Origin: Strigamia acuminata
Taxonomy: Eukaryota; Arthropoda; Chilopoda; Geophilomorpha; Linotaeniidae
NCBI GenBank assembly: GCA_949358305.1
Contig: OX442320.1
Span: forward strand, 7,642,259 to 7,706,258
Direction: 5' to 3'
Length of the DNA stretch: 64,000 nt
Within the stretch, counting starts at the first letter, position 1; each line of letters starts with the position of its first letter. The translations under genes were made by a program, and so were the position numbers. The notes under the pieces were generated by a model. The model was not told the DNA's origin. It searched no databases and saw nothing but the letters and a program-made list of their open reading frames with translations. This document shows, in pieces, positions 46,552 through 59,678 of the stretch.

Positions 46552-49500
46552 ATGGTTGCAACCCTGGATAATTTCATTAACAGATTAGGTGATCCAGGAA
46601 GATACCAGGTGTTTGCCTTATTATTATTAGCTACTAATGGATTTCCAGGTGCCCTCAATCCCGCACTGATTACCATTTTTGCAACTACACCTCCACATCA
46701 CTGCAAGGTACGTCCAATTATGGTTATGTAACAAATGTCAACTTTCTCCATTGAAATTTGCATTGGTTTTAGTGTTTTTCTTAATGTGTTAATGTGGGTA
46801 GAGTGTAGACATGAATTAGTTGTGGTAAACGAGTTTTTCCAGTCGTCTTGAGGTGAGGTGAAGGATTTTTATCCAGTTTAGCATGGTGAAAAAACGGGGG
46901 CACATCTAAGAAGGAGACCGCAGGAGGTCTTTAATTGACAAAAAAATTCTACGTATTGTTTTATTTTTCTTTTCTTTTCCTTTTTTGTTTGTATTTATCC
47001 AAACATCTAATGGAAGGAAGTCTTTAATGAAAGGAAGTCATGCTTTATGCACCACGAATTCAACTTGTGCTTAACTTTAAATTGTAAATATTTTACTGCT
47101 GTTAAGTTAGACTGGAGCAAGGCTTAATTTGTTCTTATTATTTTAACCAATTTCACATGAAACAAAAAATGCACATATATTTGTATTTTCTTGTGAAATA
47201 AGCCAATCTCAGCAATTATAAAATTAGACCATTTATTTTATACATCTATAGGTCATCAAATTATCTCTCAAATGTTAATAACCTAAATATGTCTTTGTCT
47301 TACACAGCGTTAGATCTTAAAGAGTGATTATAATTTTAATTTTCTTTGAAAATAGTTGATCATTAATCATTATACACAAGGTTGAGTAACTAGTTAATTA
47401 TACGAGGCCAAACTTCTATGTATATTACTTCAATCTTGACGATCTGGTATAGAGAGGGCAAATTCTTACAACTCAGCATAACCAGTTCTTGAAAATGCCT
47501 CGAGTATTTTTTTTCCTTATCTTTTCCTTTCCCCATTGACCTCGATTTTGAGCAAACAAAAAATCTTATATTTTGATAAATTCCAATAGGGCTAAATCTA
47601 TATTTTAAAAAAAAATTAATAACCCAACAATAATTTACATAATTCTTTCATATTTAAATAAAAAAAAATTTTTTAAAGAAAAAAAAAATTTCTTATAATT
47701 TTATGGGTTCTTTCATGTGTTGACACACTTCTACATTAAATAGACCTAAGCTTCTCACACTAGTGAAAACAGTTGGTTGCCACCATCATTTTATTTATGG
47801 TTTGGCAAACAATTGCACAATTGTGTGTAATGATACGCTTTTAAATTTGATAAAATAATAAGGTCTTAGACCCTTGAGAAAAAGAACAAAACGAGAACAA
47901 AAAATATAACTTCCTTTGGGAAGATTTCATGGCTGTAATCTAATTCCATTAAAATAACTAATTGCAATCATTAGAAAAACGAACTCGCATTCCATTCTAA
48001 ACTCTCCTTCTTAAATTCAATAGAAATTAAAAATTTGTTTATTTGTTACATGATTCAATTTTTACTGCCAAGGATCTATGGATTCAATTGAAGGCTTTCA
48101 TTCCTAACCTTGTCCCATTTTCTCCTGCCAATTACCTTTTTTTATACATTAAATCCCACGACCTCAATAATTTCGTTTCATTTCAGATCTCCAACAATTC
48201 CTCCTTTTCCATAAACGACACCATTCCATTGAATTCAAACTCGAAACTAGATAACTGTAACGTATACATAAACCCAGCTAATAAAAACGCAGGACTTTCA
48301 TCGTGTAACGGTGAATGGGACTACAACACCGATGCTAAAAGTGCCACAATTGTTACAGAAGTAAAATCCATCACGCCAAGAGTAGATATAGATAGCAAGA
48401 ATAAGAATTCGTCTAGATTTGCCCAAGGTATAGAAATGAGTAAGCCTGCTACTTTTGCGGACTTAAAACAGTGAAATTGCGGGCGGAAAGCGGCATTAAA
48501 AAACGGCATTTTGCGGACTTATTGCAGACTTATTGCGGGCTCATCCGGGAAGTTTTTGACCAAAATTTCAAGGCTTTAAACGTCATTTGAAGTTTTTAAA
48601 GGAAATTTGAAGTTTTTAAAGAAAATTTGAAGTTTGTAAAGGAAATTTGAAGTTTTTAAAGGAAATTTGAAGTTATTAAAGGAAATTTGAAGTTTTTAAA
48701 GGAAATTTGAAGTTTTTAAAGAAAATTTGAAGTTTTTAAAGAAAATTTGAAGTTTTTAAAGGAAATTTGAAGTTTTTAAAGGAAATTTGAAGTTTTTAAA
48801 AGAAATTTGAAGTTTTTAAAGGAAATTTGAAGTTTTTAAAGAAAATTTCAAGTTTTTAAAAGAAACCAACCGTTGATAGGGGGAGAAAATATAGAAACTG
48901 CATGATGCCTCATACACTGTATTGCTAACAACAGTCTAACTTTTTATCATGACGCAAATTCCTTATGGTGTATTAAATCACACAAATTATGCGCAAATTA
49001 GAGAAGTTATAATCTAGTATCCTATCTATATTACTCTTGGTGCAATTTTATATGAATTTTCTGAAAAATATTTATAAATATTTACTTGATTATTAGTGGA
49101 ACCTGGTTTGCAATCACCGTCATTTAGCAAGACTAGCTCAAACTTTCTATTTCGTTGGGGTCGCAATTGGAGGTCCCATAGCCGGATTTCTAGCGGATAA
49201 ATTCGGGCGCAAACCGGTTATGTTGGTCACACTCCTATTGCAGACCATCATTGGAATCGGAATAGTGTTCTCCGACACTTACCAAACATACATAGCCCTC
49301 AGAACAATCCAAGGGTTTTTAATACAAGTAATTTTCTATTTAAATCGCTTCGATTGCGTCGTAATCTCAAACTATTTTTATAGGCATTGGTTATTTCCAC
49401 CTACTGTTTGATATTTGAAAATTTCTCTCAGAAATTTCGTACGAATGTCGCCATTCTCGTCACGAGTACCGCATCGTCGGCCATCATAGTGGCTGCACTT

Positions 49501-51792
49501 ATTGCATATGCGGTCAATAGTTGGAGGTACACTCAACTTGCCTTGAGTTTACCAAGTCTTGTTGGAATAGCTTATTTTTGGTAAAACTATTAAGATACTC
49601 ATACAATTCATATAATTTTTAATTTTTACTTTGTGATTTACATAGGTTGGCACCTGAATCAGTTAGATGGCTCATTTGTAATAAGAAACTAGAGGAAGCA
49701 GAAAATGTTGCTGAGTTTTATGCAAGCCATAACAATGTATCATTGCCCCCAACGTTACCTCATGAGATTGATTGGATTTCTCGTCAATTGCCGGTTTCTT
49801 GTAAAGGAGAATGGCGAAATGATCCGAGACATTTGATCAAAACACCCAAATTAAGAAAATATTTATTAATACAGTCATACAGTTGGTAAGAAATTCTCGA
49901 CAAATGTATAATGGGCTTTACAAAATATATCTTTGAAGGTTTGCAACAGCACTTGCATCGTCTGGAGTCACATATCTACTCCCAGACTTGGGAGGAAGTG
50001 TTTACTTCACCTTTATAGCAATAGGTGGCGTGTCAGTTTCTAGTCGCCTTCTTTTATTTTTTATTCTACCAAAGTAAAGCCTTTTTTACACACCTGATTG
50101 AATTTCTAATTAAATTTTATGCTTTAATTTTAGGCTAGGAAGACGTATTTTACAGTGTGTCTGTTGTGTAGTTATTGGTGTTTTATATTTCGTAACCTCG
50201 TTGCTTTATAATTATTCAGGTAAATGTTTTTCTTTCTTTTTTCTCTTTTGTTCACTGGCAAATATACACAAACAATGTGAACATTGTGAAGTGAACAACC
50301 TTGAGTTTAGAAGGTCATTCAAAACAAAGAAAAAATGTATATTTCTATATACAACATTTCTATACACAAACCTTGTCAAATAAAAACATTTATCAATAAA
50401 AATTGTTTGTCTTAGATGGAAATGCTGGATTAACTGCCGCATCTGTAGGATGTGCTCTGTTTGCAATTGCCTTCATTTCCGCAAGCATGGCTTGTCTGGA
50501 TGTATACACAGCTGAACTTTATCCCACTCTAATAAGGTAACAACAAAGACTAAAGGTGGGTTCATGGGTTCTTGCAGTTCTCGCAGGAAAAAAAGCCTCA
50601 CGCAGCGGCTCCCGAATCTCCAAGTGATTATTTACTACGAGACAGCAGGTTGCGAGACCATAAATCTATAACTTCTATAACTTCTATTTCATATGCTATC
50701 ACTTTAGTGTTTTATTAAAAAGAATTAAATTATAATTAAAATACGGTACGCTAGTCTTTCCAAAATTGGTGTTCCCTAGCCGCACCACACTAGGTGCGTC
50801 CAAAAAGTCTGTGGAATGACTAAAAATTTGAAAAAAATTAACTTCTAATATTTTGATTTAATTTTGCTTTTAGGATTATTAAATATACCACTCAAGTAAT
50901 GTCTGATTAAATTTTCAGACTGATTCAATAATATTTATTTAAAATATCAAAAATAAATTAAAAAACAGGTGTCCAAAAAGTCTGTGGAATTTATGTTTAT
51001 TCTTTCCCACGGTAGTAAGGTTATATTTAGAGTCAATAATATAGTATTTTTATGTTGTATTTTTGTGTTTTTTATGTTATGTTGTATTATTACAAAAATA
51101 ATATATTGGCATATAAACATTATCCCAACAAAATCCCCCTCTGTCTGTGGAATCAAATCTGTGTATTGTGTTCATTGTGGTATTATACCTGTGATAAGCA
51201 TTTTTATTAATTTCCAAATATTAATTATGCTCTTATCACAAACGTTTAAGATTAGACAAGTTTATGATGCCATTTATATGACAGGCAGGAGGCTGGATGC
51301 ATTAATCTGATAACTATTTTTTGCTAAATTCAGTTTTAATATTAACTTTGACAAAAAGTAATCTTTAATCTGTTTACTCTAAGTTGAATGTTAAATTGAA
51401 TGTTAAAGAAATGAATACTAAATCATTTTTTGAATGCGTTGTAACTTTCAGGGCAGCTGGAAGTGGAGTTTGTGCTTTCTGGCATGGATTTGGCCACATT
51501 TTAGCACCGTTTTTACTTTTATTGGTAATTTTTTTTCATTTAACAAAAAAATCATTTACATAAAGCTAATATATTTATTTTGAAACAGGGTGAACGATCT
51601 TGGTTACCATTTCCCGCCCTTTTTATTGGGATAGTCACAATTGTAGCTGGATTATTAACATTACTTCTACCTGAAACTCAGCAAATACCGCTACCCGACA
51701 CAGTAGAAGACTCGGAAAACATAGAAACAATTTATAGCACCAAACCAAGAGTACGTTCATTTCGAAAAAATATTAGCGAAACTGTCACATAA
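46552..51792 (+). CDS. Gene O: divergent SLC22-like transporter, 10 exons, long introns
   Basis: Exons 46552-46707, 48187-48360, 49097-49327, 49384-49580, 49646-49885, 49939-50073, 50134-50219, 50416-50536, 51452-51524 and 51589-51792 join to 538 residues. Start MVATLDNFINRLGDPGRYQ. It has the full ten-exon plan, unlike I-N. Exon 2 has sequons NNS, NSS and NDT. Motifs are W-N-L-V-C-N, F-L-A-D-K-F-G-R-K-P-V, L-A-P-E-S-V-R-W, K-L-G-R-R and E-L-Y-P-T-L-I-R. The exon 9 motif has decayed to H-G-F-G-H-I-L-A-P-F: the usual R-I/V-G-x-x-A-P-Q lost its Arg and Gln. L-P-E-T remains after TM12. Introns 1, 2 and 8 are 0.7-1.5 kb; intron 2 has a minisatellite and intron 8 mariner-type fragments. Confidence 0.83.
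48581..48864. repeat. 20-bp minisatellite in gene O intron 2
   Basis: About 14 head-to-tail copies of a 20-bp unit, consensus GGAAATTTGAAGTTTTTAAA, with single-base variants (G/A at position 1-2). Confidence 0.97.
50796..50990. repeat. Mariner-type end fragments in gene O intron 8
   Basis: The string GTCCAAAAAGTCTGTGGAAT occurs at 50798 and again at 50971 in direct orientation. GTCCAAAAAGTCTGTGG-like sequence is a common terminus of Tc1/mariner elements. No complete element or transposase frame was found. Confidence 0.5.
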
Positions 51793-53110
51793 GTTTCTTC
51801 TTTTTATAATATGCTCAAATTGTGTTTTTTTTTGTAATTTATTATTGTTTTTGTTACTTAAACGGCCCTTTATAAAAGGATAATATGTACATAATTTTTA
51901 TATATACACGTTTTTAAATTTTGACATTAACGTGCCAAATGGAGGAAATAAATTTTTTTTTAAAGTTTCTCAGAAACAAACATCACGTAAAAACTTGTCT
52001 TTAACTCGACTCATTTTTCATTAAATTAAGGAAACTGAAACGCTAAAAAGTGAACAAACACAAACTTAATTAAAAAGAAAAAGAAAAAATCTTTTATCAG
52101 ATGCTTAATCAGAATAAACATGTTTATTAAAAAAATGTCACTACTTTAATAAAAAATAAAATAAATAACTAATAATTGATAATAAAAAAAAATATACGGA
52201 GTAATATTTTAGAAATTAGAGTCAATTAATTGGGAATTAAAGTGTTAAACACACCCAGCTGTGTGTAAATTAATGGGAAAACCAAGCAATATTCAGGTGT
52301 AAACCAATCCTGCTCTAACAACAAAATTTCCACTTATAAAGTGAAACCAATGGTCATTTCCTGTCAATTGGTCAGTTCCATAGAAATACTTAATCACCGA
52401 TGATATAAAACAGGAAAGCGGATTTCAATCCCCGTACAACATTCACTCAAGTAAGTCAAAATTATTTATAAAATTAAAAAATTAAAAAAAAATTAATTAT
52501 TTCCAAATGAAATAAAATCTACACCGATCAGAGTTCGCCCAAAATCCCAACATCAATTTCTTAATTTCCCCTTTCCAAATCACTTGGCCACGAGCCAGAA
52601 ATTAAAATGCACAAGAAATTCGTCACCCAAATAACACTCGATTGTGCTCCAACCAAACAGGATACCATAAACCGGAATAAAAAATAAAACACTTAAAACC
52701 TACTTGTCCATTACCTGATTTTTAATAACTGTAATGAAAAACGGTTGAACCAAGTAGACGAAATCAAAGTACCCAACTCCAACTGCCATATGCTCAATGG
52801 AGATAAATAGAGTATTTTCACCTCGATTTAACTAGATCTCAAGAGTTTGTGGGTGACTTGTGACGTAGTACTCCAATGGTGATGTCATAGTTAACCGGAG
52901 GCAGCAAAACATGAGAGATGCAGTCAGGATATTTCATTCGAAAACTATGTCGCATTAAGAGCAGATGAAGTTAAAGTTCAGTGCATTTGGTCGACTGATA
53001 AAGTGAGTAGTAAAGTTTAAATTTTGTTCTTAAATTTTGTTAGTTTTTTTCCTTTATTTATTTATAATGTTTTTTTTTTTTTTTACTGTTATTTATTTTA
53101 GGTTTTCAAA
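51793..53110. other. Spacer between genes O and P
   Basis: 1.3 kb, very AT-rich, with no supported exon. A possible leader exon of P may lie near 52930-53003 (GTGAGT at 53003), with an acceptor at 53100 (TTATTTTAG) just before the coding start; this is inference. Confidence 0.4.
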
Positions 53111-56100
53111 ATGTCTAATCCAAATCCTCCGCCCAATCTCATAGATAAACTATTGCTCGGTTTGGGTTCTCCTGGTCGACTTCAAGTGATACTGTTCATT
53201 CTTTTGTGCACAAATGCTTATCCTATCACTTTCAATTTCATTTTCATGACTTGGTACAGAACTATTCCACCTCATCATTGCAAGGTAATTATTCAAAACA
53301 CAACTGCTTTAAAATATGTGTTTATCCTTGACCGTCTTCCTTTTGTTTTTTTTAAATTATGCTAAGTGAGTTAGTTCACTGCATTGCAATTTGCAATTAC
53401 TGTAATTATTGGTGTAAAAATCCCAACAAATTATAAAAGTAAAACTCACAAAACAAAATAATGTTGTTGATTTGGTTATAATTTTTGTGCAATTCTCAGC
53501 TTAATTTATTTTAATTTGCAAGGACATGAGAATGTAATTTAATAATAAAACAACAACATTTGGGCTTTGAAAAAAAAAATTTGGGAAATTTCACAAGGTC
53601 AAATTGTAAATATATTCATTTAAAACAAGGTCTTGAATATTTTCAAAAACATTGCCTACGGCCATACCCATTGCATCATCACACCCCTCCAACTGTACAA
53701 ATAAATTCGTAAAAAACTCCCTTTGACGGCATTTATGGGGTTCCTATATCCCTCTTTTCCCCAGGACATGTCCTAAATTTCTGGGTGGATTTATAAAATC
53801 TAAAAGAAATTTAATTGGAACCATCCTATGTGCAACTCTAAGCAACTGTAGAAAAAAAACAGTAGACTATATAACTTAAACAACTGGGGAAAGCCAAGTC
53901 TGAAAACCCTACAGAACCCCAATAAAAAATTCACACACCACTTCCTCAGAAAAACGAAACTTTCGTTCCATATAATTATAAACACGGAACAAAAGGATTT
54001 TTATGTCAACTTTCCAAAATTGCTATAATTAGAGATAGACACTAGGCGGAAACACGTTTGGTGTCTGAAAGTTACAACTCGTACACAAAAACATCAATTT
54101 TGAGCACTTGCCATGACAGAAATTGTAATATACTTGCCCTTGGTATACAGTCGACACCCTTTATAATGAAACCCGAAAAATTGATTCATTATAACGCTAA
54201 TTCGTTATATCGAATTTTTTTAACATGTTGTTCTGTGGCCAGCCAACCAAACCAGCCGTTTTTAGGTATTCGTTATATCGATAATTCGTTATATCGCGAT
54301 TCGTTATAAAGAGTTTCGACTGTGTTATCAAAAGTAAGGAATCCAAACTCAGATTTGTTCCTAAAAGGAGGTAGACTCCAAAATCAGAAGTGAAACCCTT
54401 TATTGTTCAATTGTTTACCTGGCCAACCCTTGCTGGGGAAAAATATGGAAGCTGCATGATGCCTCATACACTGTATTGCTACAATTTTACAATTTCTGTA
54501 TTGCAGATTCCTTCGAATGATACAGCCAAATACATTCCTTCAGACCCGAAAATTGACGAATGTCGTATGTACACGAATCCTGATAATCACAGTGAACCTA
54601 CCGAAGCTTGCACTGATGGCTACACGTATTCCGATGGCTACGACCACACCATTGCCAGTGAAGTAAGCGATTTGCTTGTTAATTCCTCTGTCAATTTTTC
54701 TAATGGTTTGTGCACACACCTTTAATTCACAGTGGGATTTGGTCTGTGATAAAATGAATCTCAGCACAATGGCTGCAACTATTTTCTTCGCCGGTGTCAT
54801 GATTGGTGGGCTTATATTTGGCACATTGGCAGATAAATTTGGCAGAAAACCTGTCGTACTTGCCACTTTGTACGGACAAGCAATTCTTGGTATAATAATT
54901 GCCTTCAGTCCAAATTTCATCGTATTTGTTGTTCTCAAGTTTATCCAGGGAGCGCTTTTACAGGTATAAGAAATAAATTAAACTCGCCAATTAATTTTCA
55001 ATTTTGAAATTCTCCACAGGGATTGCAATCAACAAATAACAGTTTAGTGATGGAGATGTTCCCGCTGAAGTACCGTACAATAGCAGGCATGATATTAGCT
55101 ATGTGCGCAACCTCTGGCCATATGATTCTTGCTGGACTTTTCTACTTAATTCCTCATTGGAAATGGATGCAGTTGACAATCAGTTTGTTAACAGCTGTCA
55201 CAATCTCCTACACTTGGTTCGTTCGCATTTGATTGCTCTGCACTTGAAATTAATTGCACCAAATTCTCGCATAGGTTATACCCAGAGTCAATCCGATGGC
55301 AACTTTCCCAAGATAAACAAAAAGAAGCTCTGCATTCCGTCCAAAGAATTGCCAAATGTAACAATATCAAACTTGCTCAAGATATGCCGCAACAACTGGC
55401 CGAGATCTCCGAAGATATCATTGTAAAATCGACTACCGTCATCAAATATGATATCAGAGATCTATTTCGGACAAGACAAATTCGCCACTGTACTCTATCA
55501 TTACTGTTTTGTTGGTAAATCTATTTACATTTAAAAAAAGCTTACAAACTCACAGAATAATTGATGTTGAAGTCAAATATCGACTGTGTCATGAAAAGTT
55601 TAAGCCGGAACGATCAGTACAGAACTTCACATCCGCCATTTTTTTTAAATCCAAGTTGTCCCGCATTGTTAGAACTTTTTGCGAGCAAATGGCGGACAAC
55701 TGACATCCCGTATTTACATTTTTGGCGGACGTTATAACTATATAGTTCAATTTTATTTAACGTTTGATTTTAAAAATAGAGTTTGCGGGATGCATTTTTC
55801 CCTTACAGTTAAAGACTATACGGTATAAAAATAGTGTAAGGGAAAAATGATAAATTAAATTTTTGCGGGCTGCACATTTCCCTTATCACTACACTATTTC
55901 AGCCGACTACTGACAGTTAGTAATTTTGGGCCTAAAAATTCAATTTGGGGGCGTAAATGTGCAAATTTCTGCATAAAATTCCATTATTATGCCTATAAAG
56001 TATGGTTTTGGGCCTAAAATTCAATTTTGGGCCTCACTTATGATTCAATATACGTACCTATGACTGATGTGTTTGATCGGGACAACAAAATAATCGCCAT

Positions 56101-57387
56101 TTGCAATGGGCGGAGCTAACAATATAGTGTTCTCAATTCTGATTGGCTGCGCTATATTTTAATTTAGTGTTGAAAACGATACACTAAAGATTTTTCCCTT
56201 ACGGTGTGGCGCTAAAATAGTGTATCGTAGAGTAAAATAAGGGAAAAATGCATCCCGCAAACTCTCTAATAATGCCTGAAATTTATTTATTGTATTTTTA
56301 GATATTATTTTTAAATCAAACGTTAAATAAAATCGAACTATAGTTATAACGTTCGCCAAAAATATAAATGCGGGATGTTAATTGTCCGCCATTTGCCTGC
56401 AAAATAACGTCATATTTGCCAACTACTGACTTGTTTTTAATTCCATTTATTACTTTAGTGTTATTTATATTTTTTTTATTAATATTGTAGGTTTTCAGCA
56501 GCTGTGACGTATTACGGTATACAATTTTACGTTCCCAAAATGAAGCAACGCTATTGGAACCTGTTTGTGGGTGGAGCGATTGAGACAATAGCGAGACTTG
56601 TTGGATATTTCATAATTGATTATCTAGGAAGAAGAAAACCCCTTATATTTTTTTATTCAATGAGCGGGCTTCTCTGCATTGCAACCGGACTGGTGGATCA
56701 TTTCACAACCGATTGTATATTCATTTGAATAATAACAATTCATTTCAATTGTTAATTATTTGCATTTAGTGCCAATGGTGTCCAATGTTTTGGCAATTTT
56801 GGGGAAACTTTGTTCGGCCCAGTGTTTTGCATTCAACGGCATATATGCCTCAGAAATCTTTCCAACAGTGATACGGTTGGTTAAAATTATATTTAAACTT
56901 AACTCATTCCATCAACTGATGATTTAATTCATTTAAAGGACGATCGGTTTAGGATTGGTGGCTTGTTTTGCAAGAATTGGTGCAATGGTTGCGCCTCAAA
57001 TATTGGGACTGGTAAGAAAAATAATTCCAAATTGCGATCTTCAACCTTTAATGAGTTTATTATTACATGTAGAAAGAACACGTTTCGTTGTGGGTACCAT
57101 TCATCATTTTTGGATCACTTTCACTTATGTCGGCAATATTTATTTTCTTCTTGCCTGAAACTCTCAATGTGCCATTGCCAAACACGGTCGTAGATGTTGA
57201 AACAAACATTCAGTCGACTGCAAACGAAGCGACTAAGAAAATACCCAATGGGGATAATGACATTAAAAACGCCGGCATTGACAATCCGACGCTTGACCCA
57301 GCATTAGTTGATGCGGAAAAAGATAAAGTTAACGGCGTGTTAAATCATGAATCTCCTGACAACGAAACACAAGATGAGAGACTTTGA
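53111..57387 (+). CDS. Gene P: SLC22-like transporter, intact, 9 exons
   Basis: Exons 53111-53284, 54507-54662, 54733-54963, 55020-55216, 55275-55514, 56491-56714, 56770-56875, 56939-57011 and 57073-57387 join to 571 residues. Start MSNPNPPPNLIDKLLLGLGS, a longer N-terminus than its relatives. Intron 6 is absent (56491-56714 equals exons 6+7). The donor of intron 4 is GTTCGT, weak but dictated by phase and length. Motifs are W-D-L-V-C-D, T-L-A-D-K-F-G-R-K-P-V, L-Y-P-E-S-I-R-W, Y-L-G-R-R-K-P, E-I-F-P-T-V-I-R, R-I-G-A-M-V-A-P-Q and L-P-E-T. The tail of about 80 residues is acidic and polar. Intron 1 holds a pogo-like remnant, intron 5 a large inverted repeat. It ends tail to tail with the SLC16-like gene Q, 250 bp away. 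Confidence 0.84.
54148..54322. mobile_element. pogo-like short element in gene P intron 1
   Basis: Ends CAGTCGACACCCTTTATAA and TTATAAAGAGTTTCGACTG, with internal repeats of TTCGTTATATCG. TA flanks the left end; the right flank is TG, so the target duplication is imperfect. 175 bp, non-coding. Confidence 0.7.
55676..56405. repeat. Large inverted repeat in gene P intron 5
   Basis: Arm 55676-55807 (contains GCAAATGGCGGACAACTGAC and GTTTGCGGGATGCATTTTTC) is nearly complementary to 56240-56405, around a core of about 430 bp. It has the form of a foldback element; no clear target duplication was recognised. Confidence 0.8.
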
Positions 57388-57637
57388 ACTTAATTAATAT
57401 CAAAGCAATTTGTGTCATATATCAATTTTAACTGTGATTTTTACTGTTTTTACCATTTACTTTGTTTTCGTGATAATTATAGCAATTTTAAATTTTATAA
57501 CCCCTAAAATATATAGAGAAAATCCATCTAAGAAATAAAGCAATAAAATATGAAGAAACGAACGTGACTAAAAGACAACAAAATGTAAAAAATTGCATTT
57601 TATATTAACTCGTCATGTATAACCTAAAATTTTATTG

Positions 57638-59117
57638 TCATTCATTTCCTAGTTCTTTTTTATTAACATTTTTACGTTTATACTGTGAAACCAAAGGCTT
57701 ATAAACCCACATCACGACTGACAAAACTAGAAAACCAGCAAGAAATACAAAACACACTTTGTAACTTCCCGTCAGATCACGAATCCGACCTTAAAAGAAA
57801 AGAAAAACTCATCAAAAAAAAATAAAACAAAAATTCACGACGAATAATTACCCATCACAGGCCCAACTGCAAGTAAACACAGCCCGGTTATTGTATAATG
57901 TATAGCATTTGCTCCCGGAGTATCAGCATGACCGAAACAATCGAACATAACCAGAAAATAAGACACAAACGCATACCCATTAAAGAGTCCATACACGAGA
58001 CTCACCGCCAAAATAGAATAATACGAGTTAGTGAATTGGAACGACAGAGCCGAAATGGCCACTGCTACCAACGAGATTAGAAAAAGAGCAGTTTTATGAT
58101 TGGGAGCAGAATTGTTGACACACCCAGCCAGCCACCTGCAACTCACATCCCCGACGCATATGGCAGATAAGAGATAAGCACACTGTGCCGAAGAAATGCC
58201 CTCGATTTGTTCCACTGCAAACTGCGGAACAATAAGAAACACACTGACGGACACAAACATGAAAGCGATTCTGTTGAACAGCAAAAGAATGAAGATGAAA
58301 TTGCCAAAGTGTCGACAGTCCAGACGGAGCTGATTGAGAAAAAGTTTCATCCAATAACATCCACCTTTTCCACTTTCTTCATTCGACGCAATCGGCGTTT
58401 GTTGTGCCCACACGGGTTGTCGTATCAACATGGCCGCTATGCAGCCCTGCAACAGGATTCCACCAAATAAAAGTAAACCTCCTTGCAAGAAATATGTTTC
58501 TAGAAGCCACTGCACTAAAATTGGCAGAAGAAAACCACTAGCTCCGGCTAATGTCATCATCGAACTGATAGCGAGGGAACGTCTTTTCGTAAAATATAGA
58601 CCGGTTACAATCGTGGATGGAGTTATGGTCAAAGAAAACCCCGTTCCTGAAAGTGTAAGATCAAAGTTAATATTTCTTCCCTTAACAGTTTGATTACATC
58701 ACCTATTATAACGCCAAATGTTAAATTGAAAACACCAATGTCATTAACTGCTAATGAACTTAAACACATTCCTAATCCAAGTAGACCCGAGCCCAAAAAT
58801 AATGTGAATTTGAATGAGTAAATTTCTGCTAATTTATTCGCAAAAATTGCTACAAAAAAATGTTAGGAACAAGTTAGAAAATTCGATTTCCAACACTTGC
58901 TGATTATCAATTAATACATACCCAAAACTGCACCCAAAACCCGTGGGATAATGAGCGAAGTTGCTAATTGAGTTCTTGTATACCCAGTATTTTGCAACAT
59001 GCTCACATAAATTTGTCCCGTGCATTTAAAAATCCCGGACGACAATCCGGAAACTATTCCAGTACTAATTGCTATAATCCACCCATAACCACCATCTGGA
59101 CACGATTTTTTCTTCAT
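57638..59117 (-). CDS. Gene Q: SLC16-type monocarboxylate transporter-like protein
   Basis: Exons 58922-59117, 58703-58849, 57852-58646 and 57638-57789, all joined in phase 1, give 429 residues. Start MKKKSCPDGGYGWIIAISTG: P-D-G-G-Y-G-W is the hallmark of MCT TM1. The second hallmark after TM4 reads Y-F-T-K-R-R-S-L-A (Pro to Ser). TM8 has G-D-V-S-C-R, keeping the Asp and Arg four residues apart that are essential in mammalian MCT1. The central loop and tail are short compared with vertebrate MCTs of about 500 residues. The role would be proton-coupled or facilitated monocarboxylate transport at the plasma membrane; the true substrate is unknown. Confidence 0.85.
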
Positions 59118-59678
59118 GCTGTATTGTATCGTGCTTCCTTTCCTTCAGTCGCAGCTGTTCGACGCTTATCAACGGTTGTTAGTATGTATCAACTAAAGAT
59201 GTAATTTGCGTTCTAACAGTGGTCAAGAATAGGTCAGTCATTACGATCATCGAAATTACAAATGAACTTTCTTCTGGTGCTTTTACGTAGGTGGCGCTGG
59301 GAGTACAGCGCTCGTGACAAGCTGTCAATCAAACATAGGTTACGCAGTGAAACAAAAACACAGTATTTTTTAGATGGTTCTTCAGCAACTGGTAATTGGT
59401 GAGCACTTATATCAATTAGGTCAAAAAACTAAAAACTAACATCAAGCTACATGTAACAACGACTTAAGGGTCAAAGTTTTTGTTTTTTGTCAACAGATAA
59501 GACCAGATAAAAGTGTTATGACATGTCAAATCGATGCTCATTAATTACAGCAGATTAAATAATAAATTACAAATTTATTAAAACCTTTCGACCCTTTTCG
59601 GTCACCTTCAGTGGTTACAATTAGCATGAATAAAAATTTAAAAATACAATGCATGGAAAATTCGTTTCAGTCACCTTA
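59118..59678. other. Spacer between genes Q and R
   Basis: About 560 bp with the promoter side of Q and the 3' flank of R. No supported exon or element. Confidence 0.45.

Noticed and set aside
48043-48186. Open frame extending gene O exon 2 upstream as a separate protein start
   Set aside because: The TTTCAG acceptor at 48186 and the 58-codon exon length match paralogues; the upstream part has no similarity.
48581-48864. Second array-like repeat considered as CRISPR
   Set aside because: 20-bp units with no spacers; ordinary minisatellite.
58094-58360. Out-of-frame minus-strand open frame in gene Q
   Set aside because: Overlaps the supported exon in another frame and has no membrane or family features.
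58207-58693. Plus-strand open frames over gene Q
   Set aside because: Antisense shadows of the long MCT-like exon 57852-58646.
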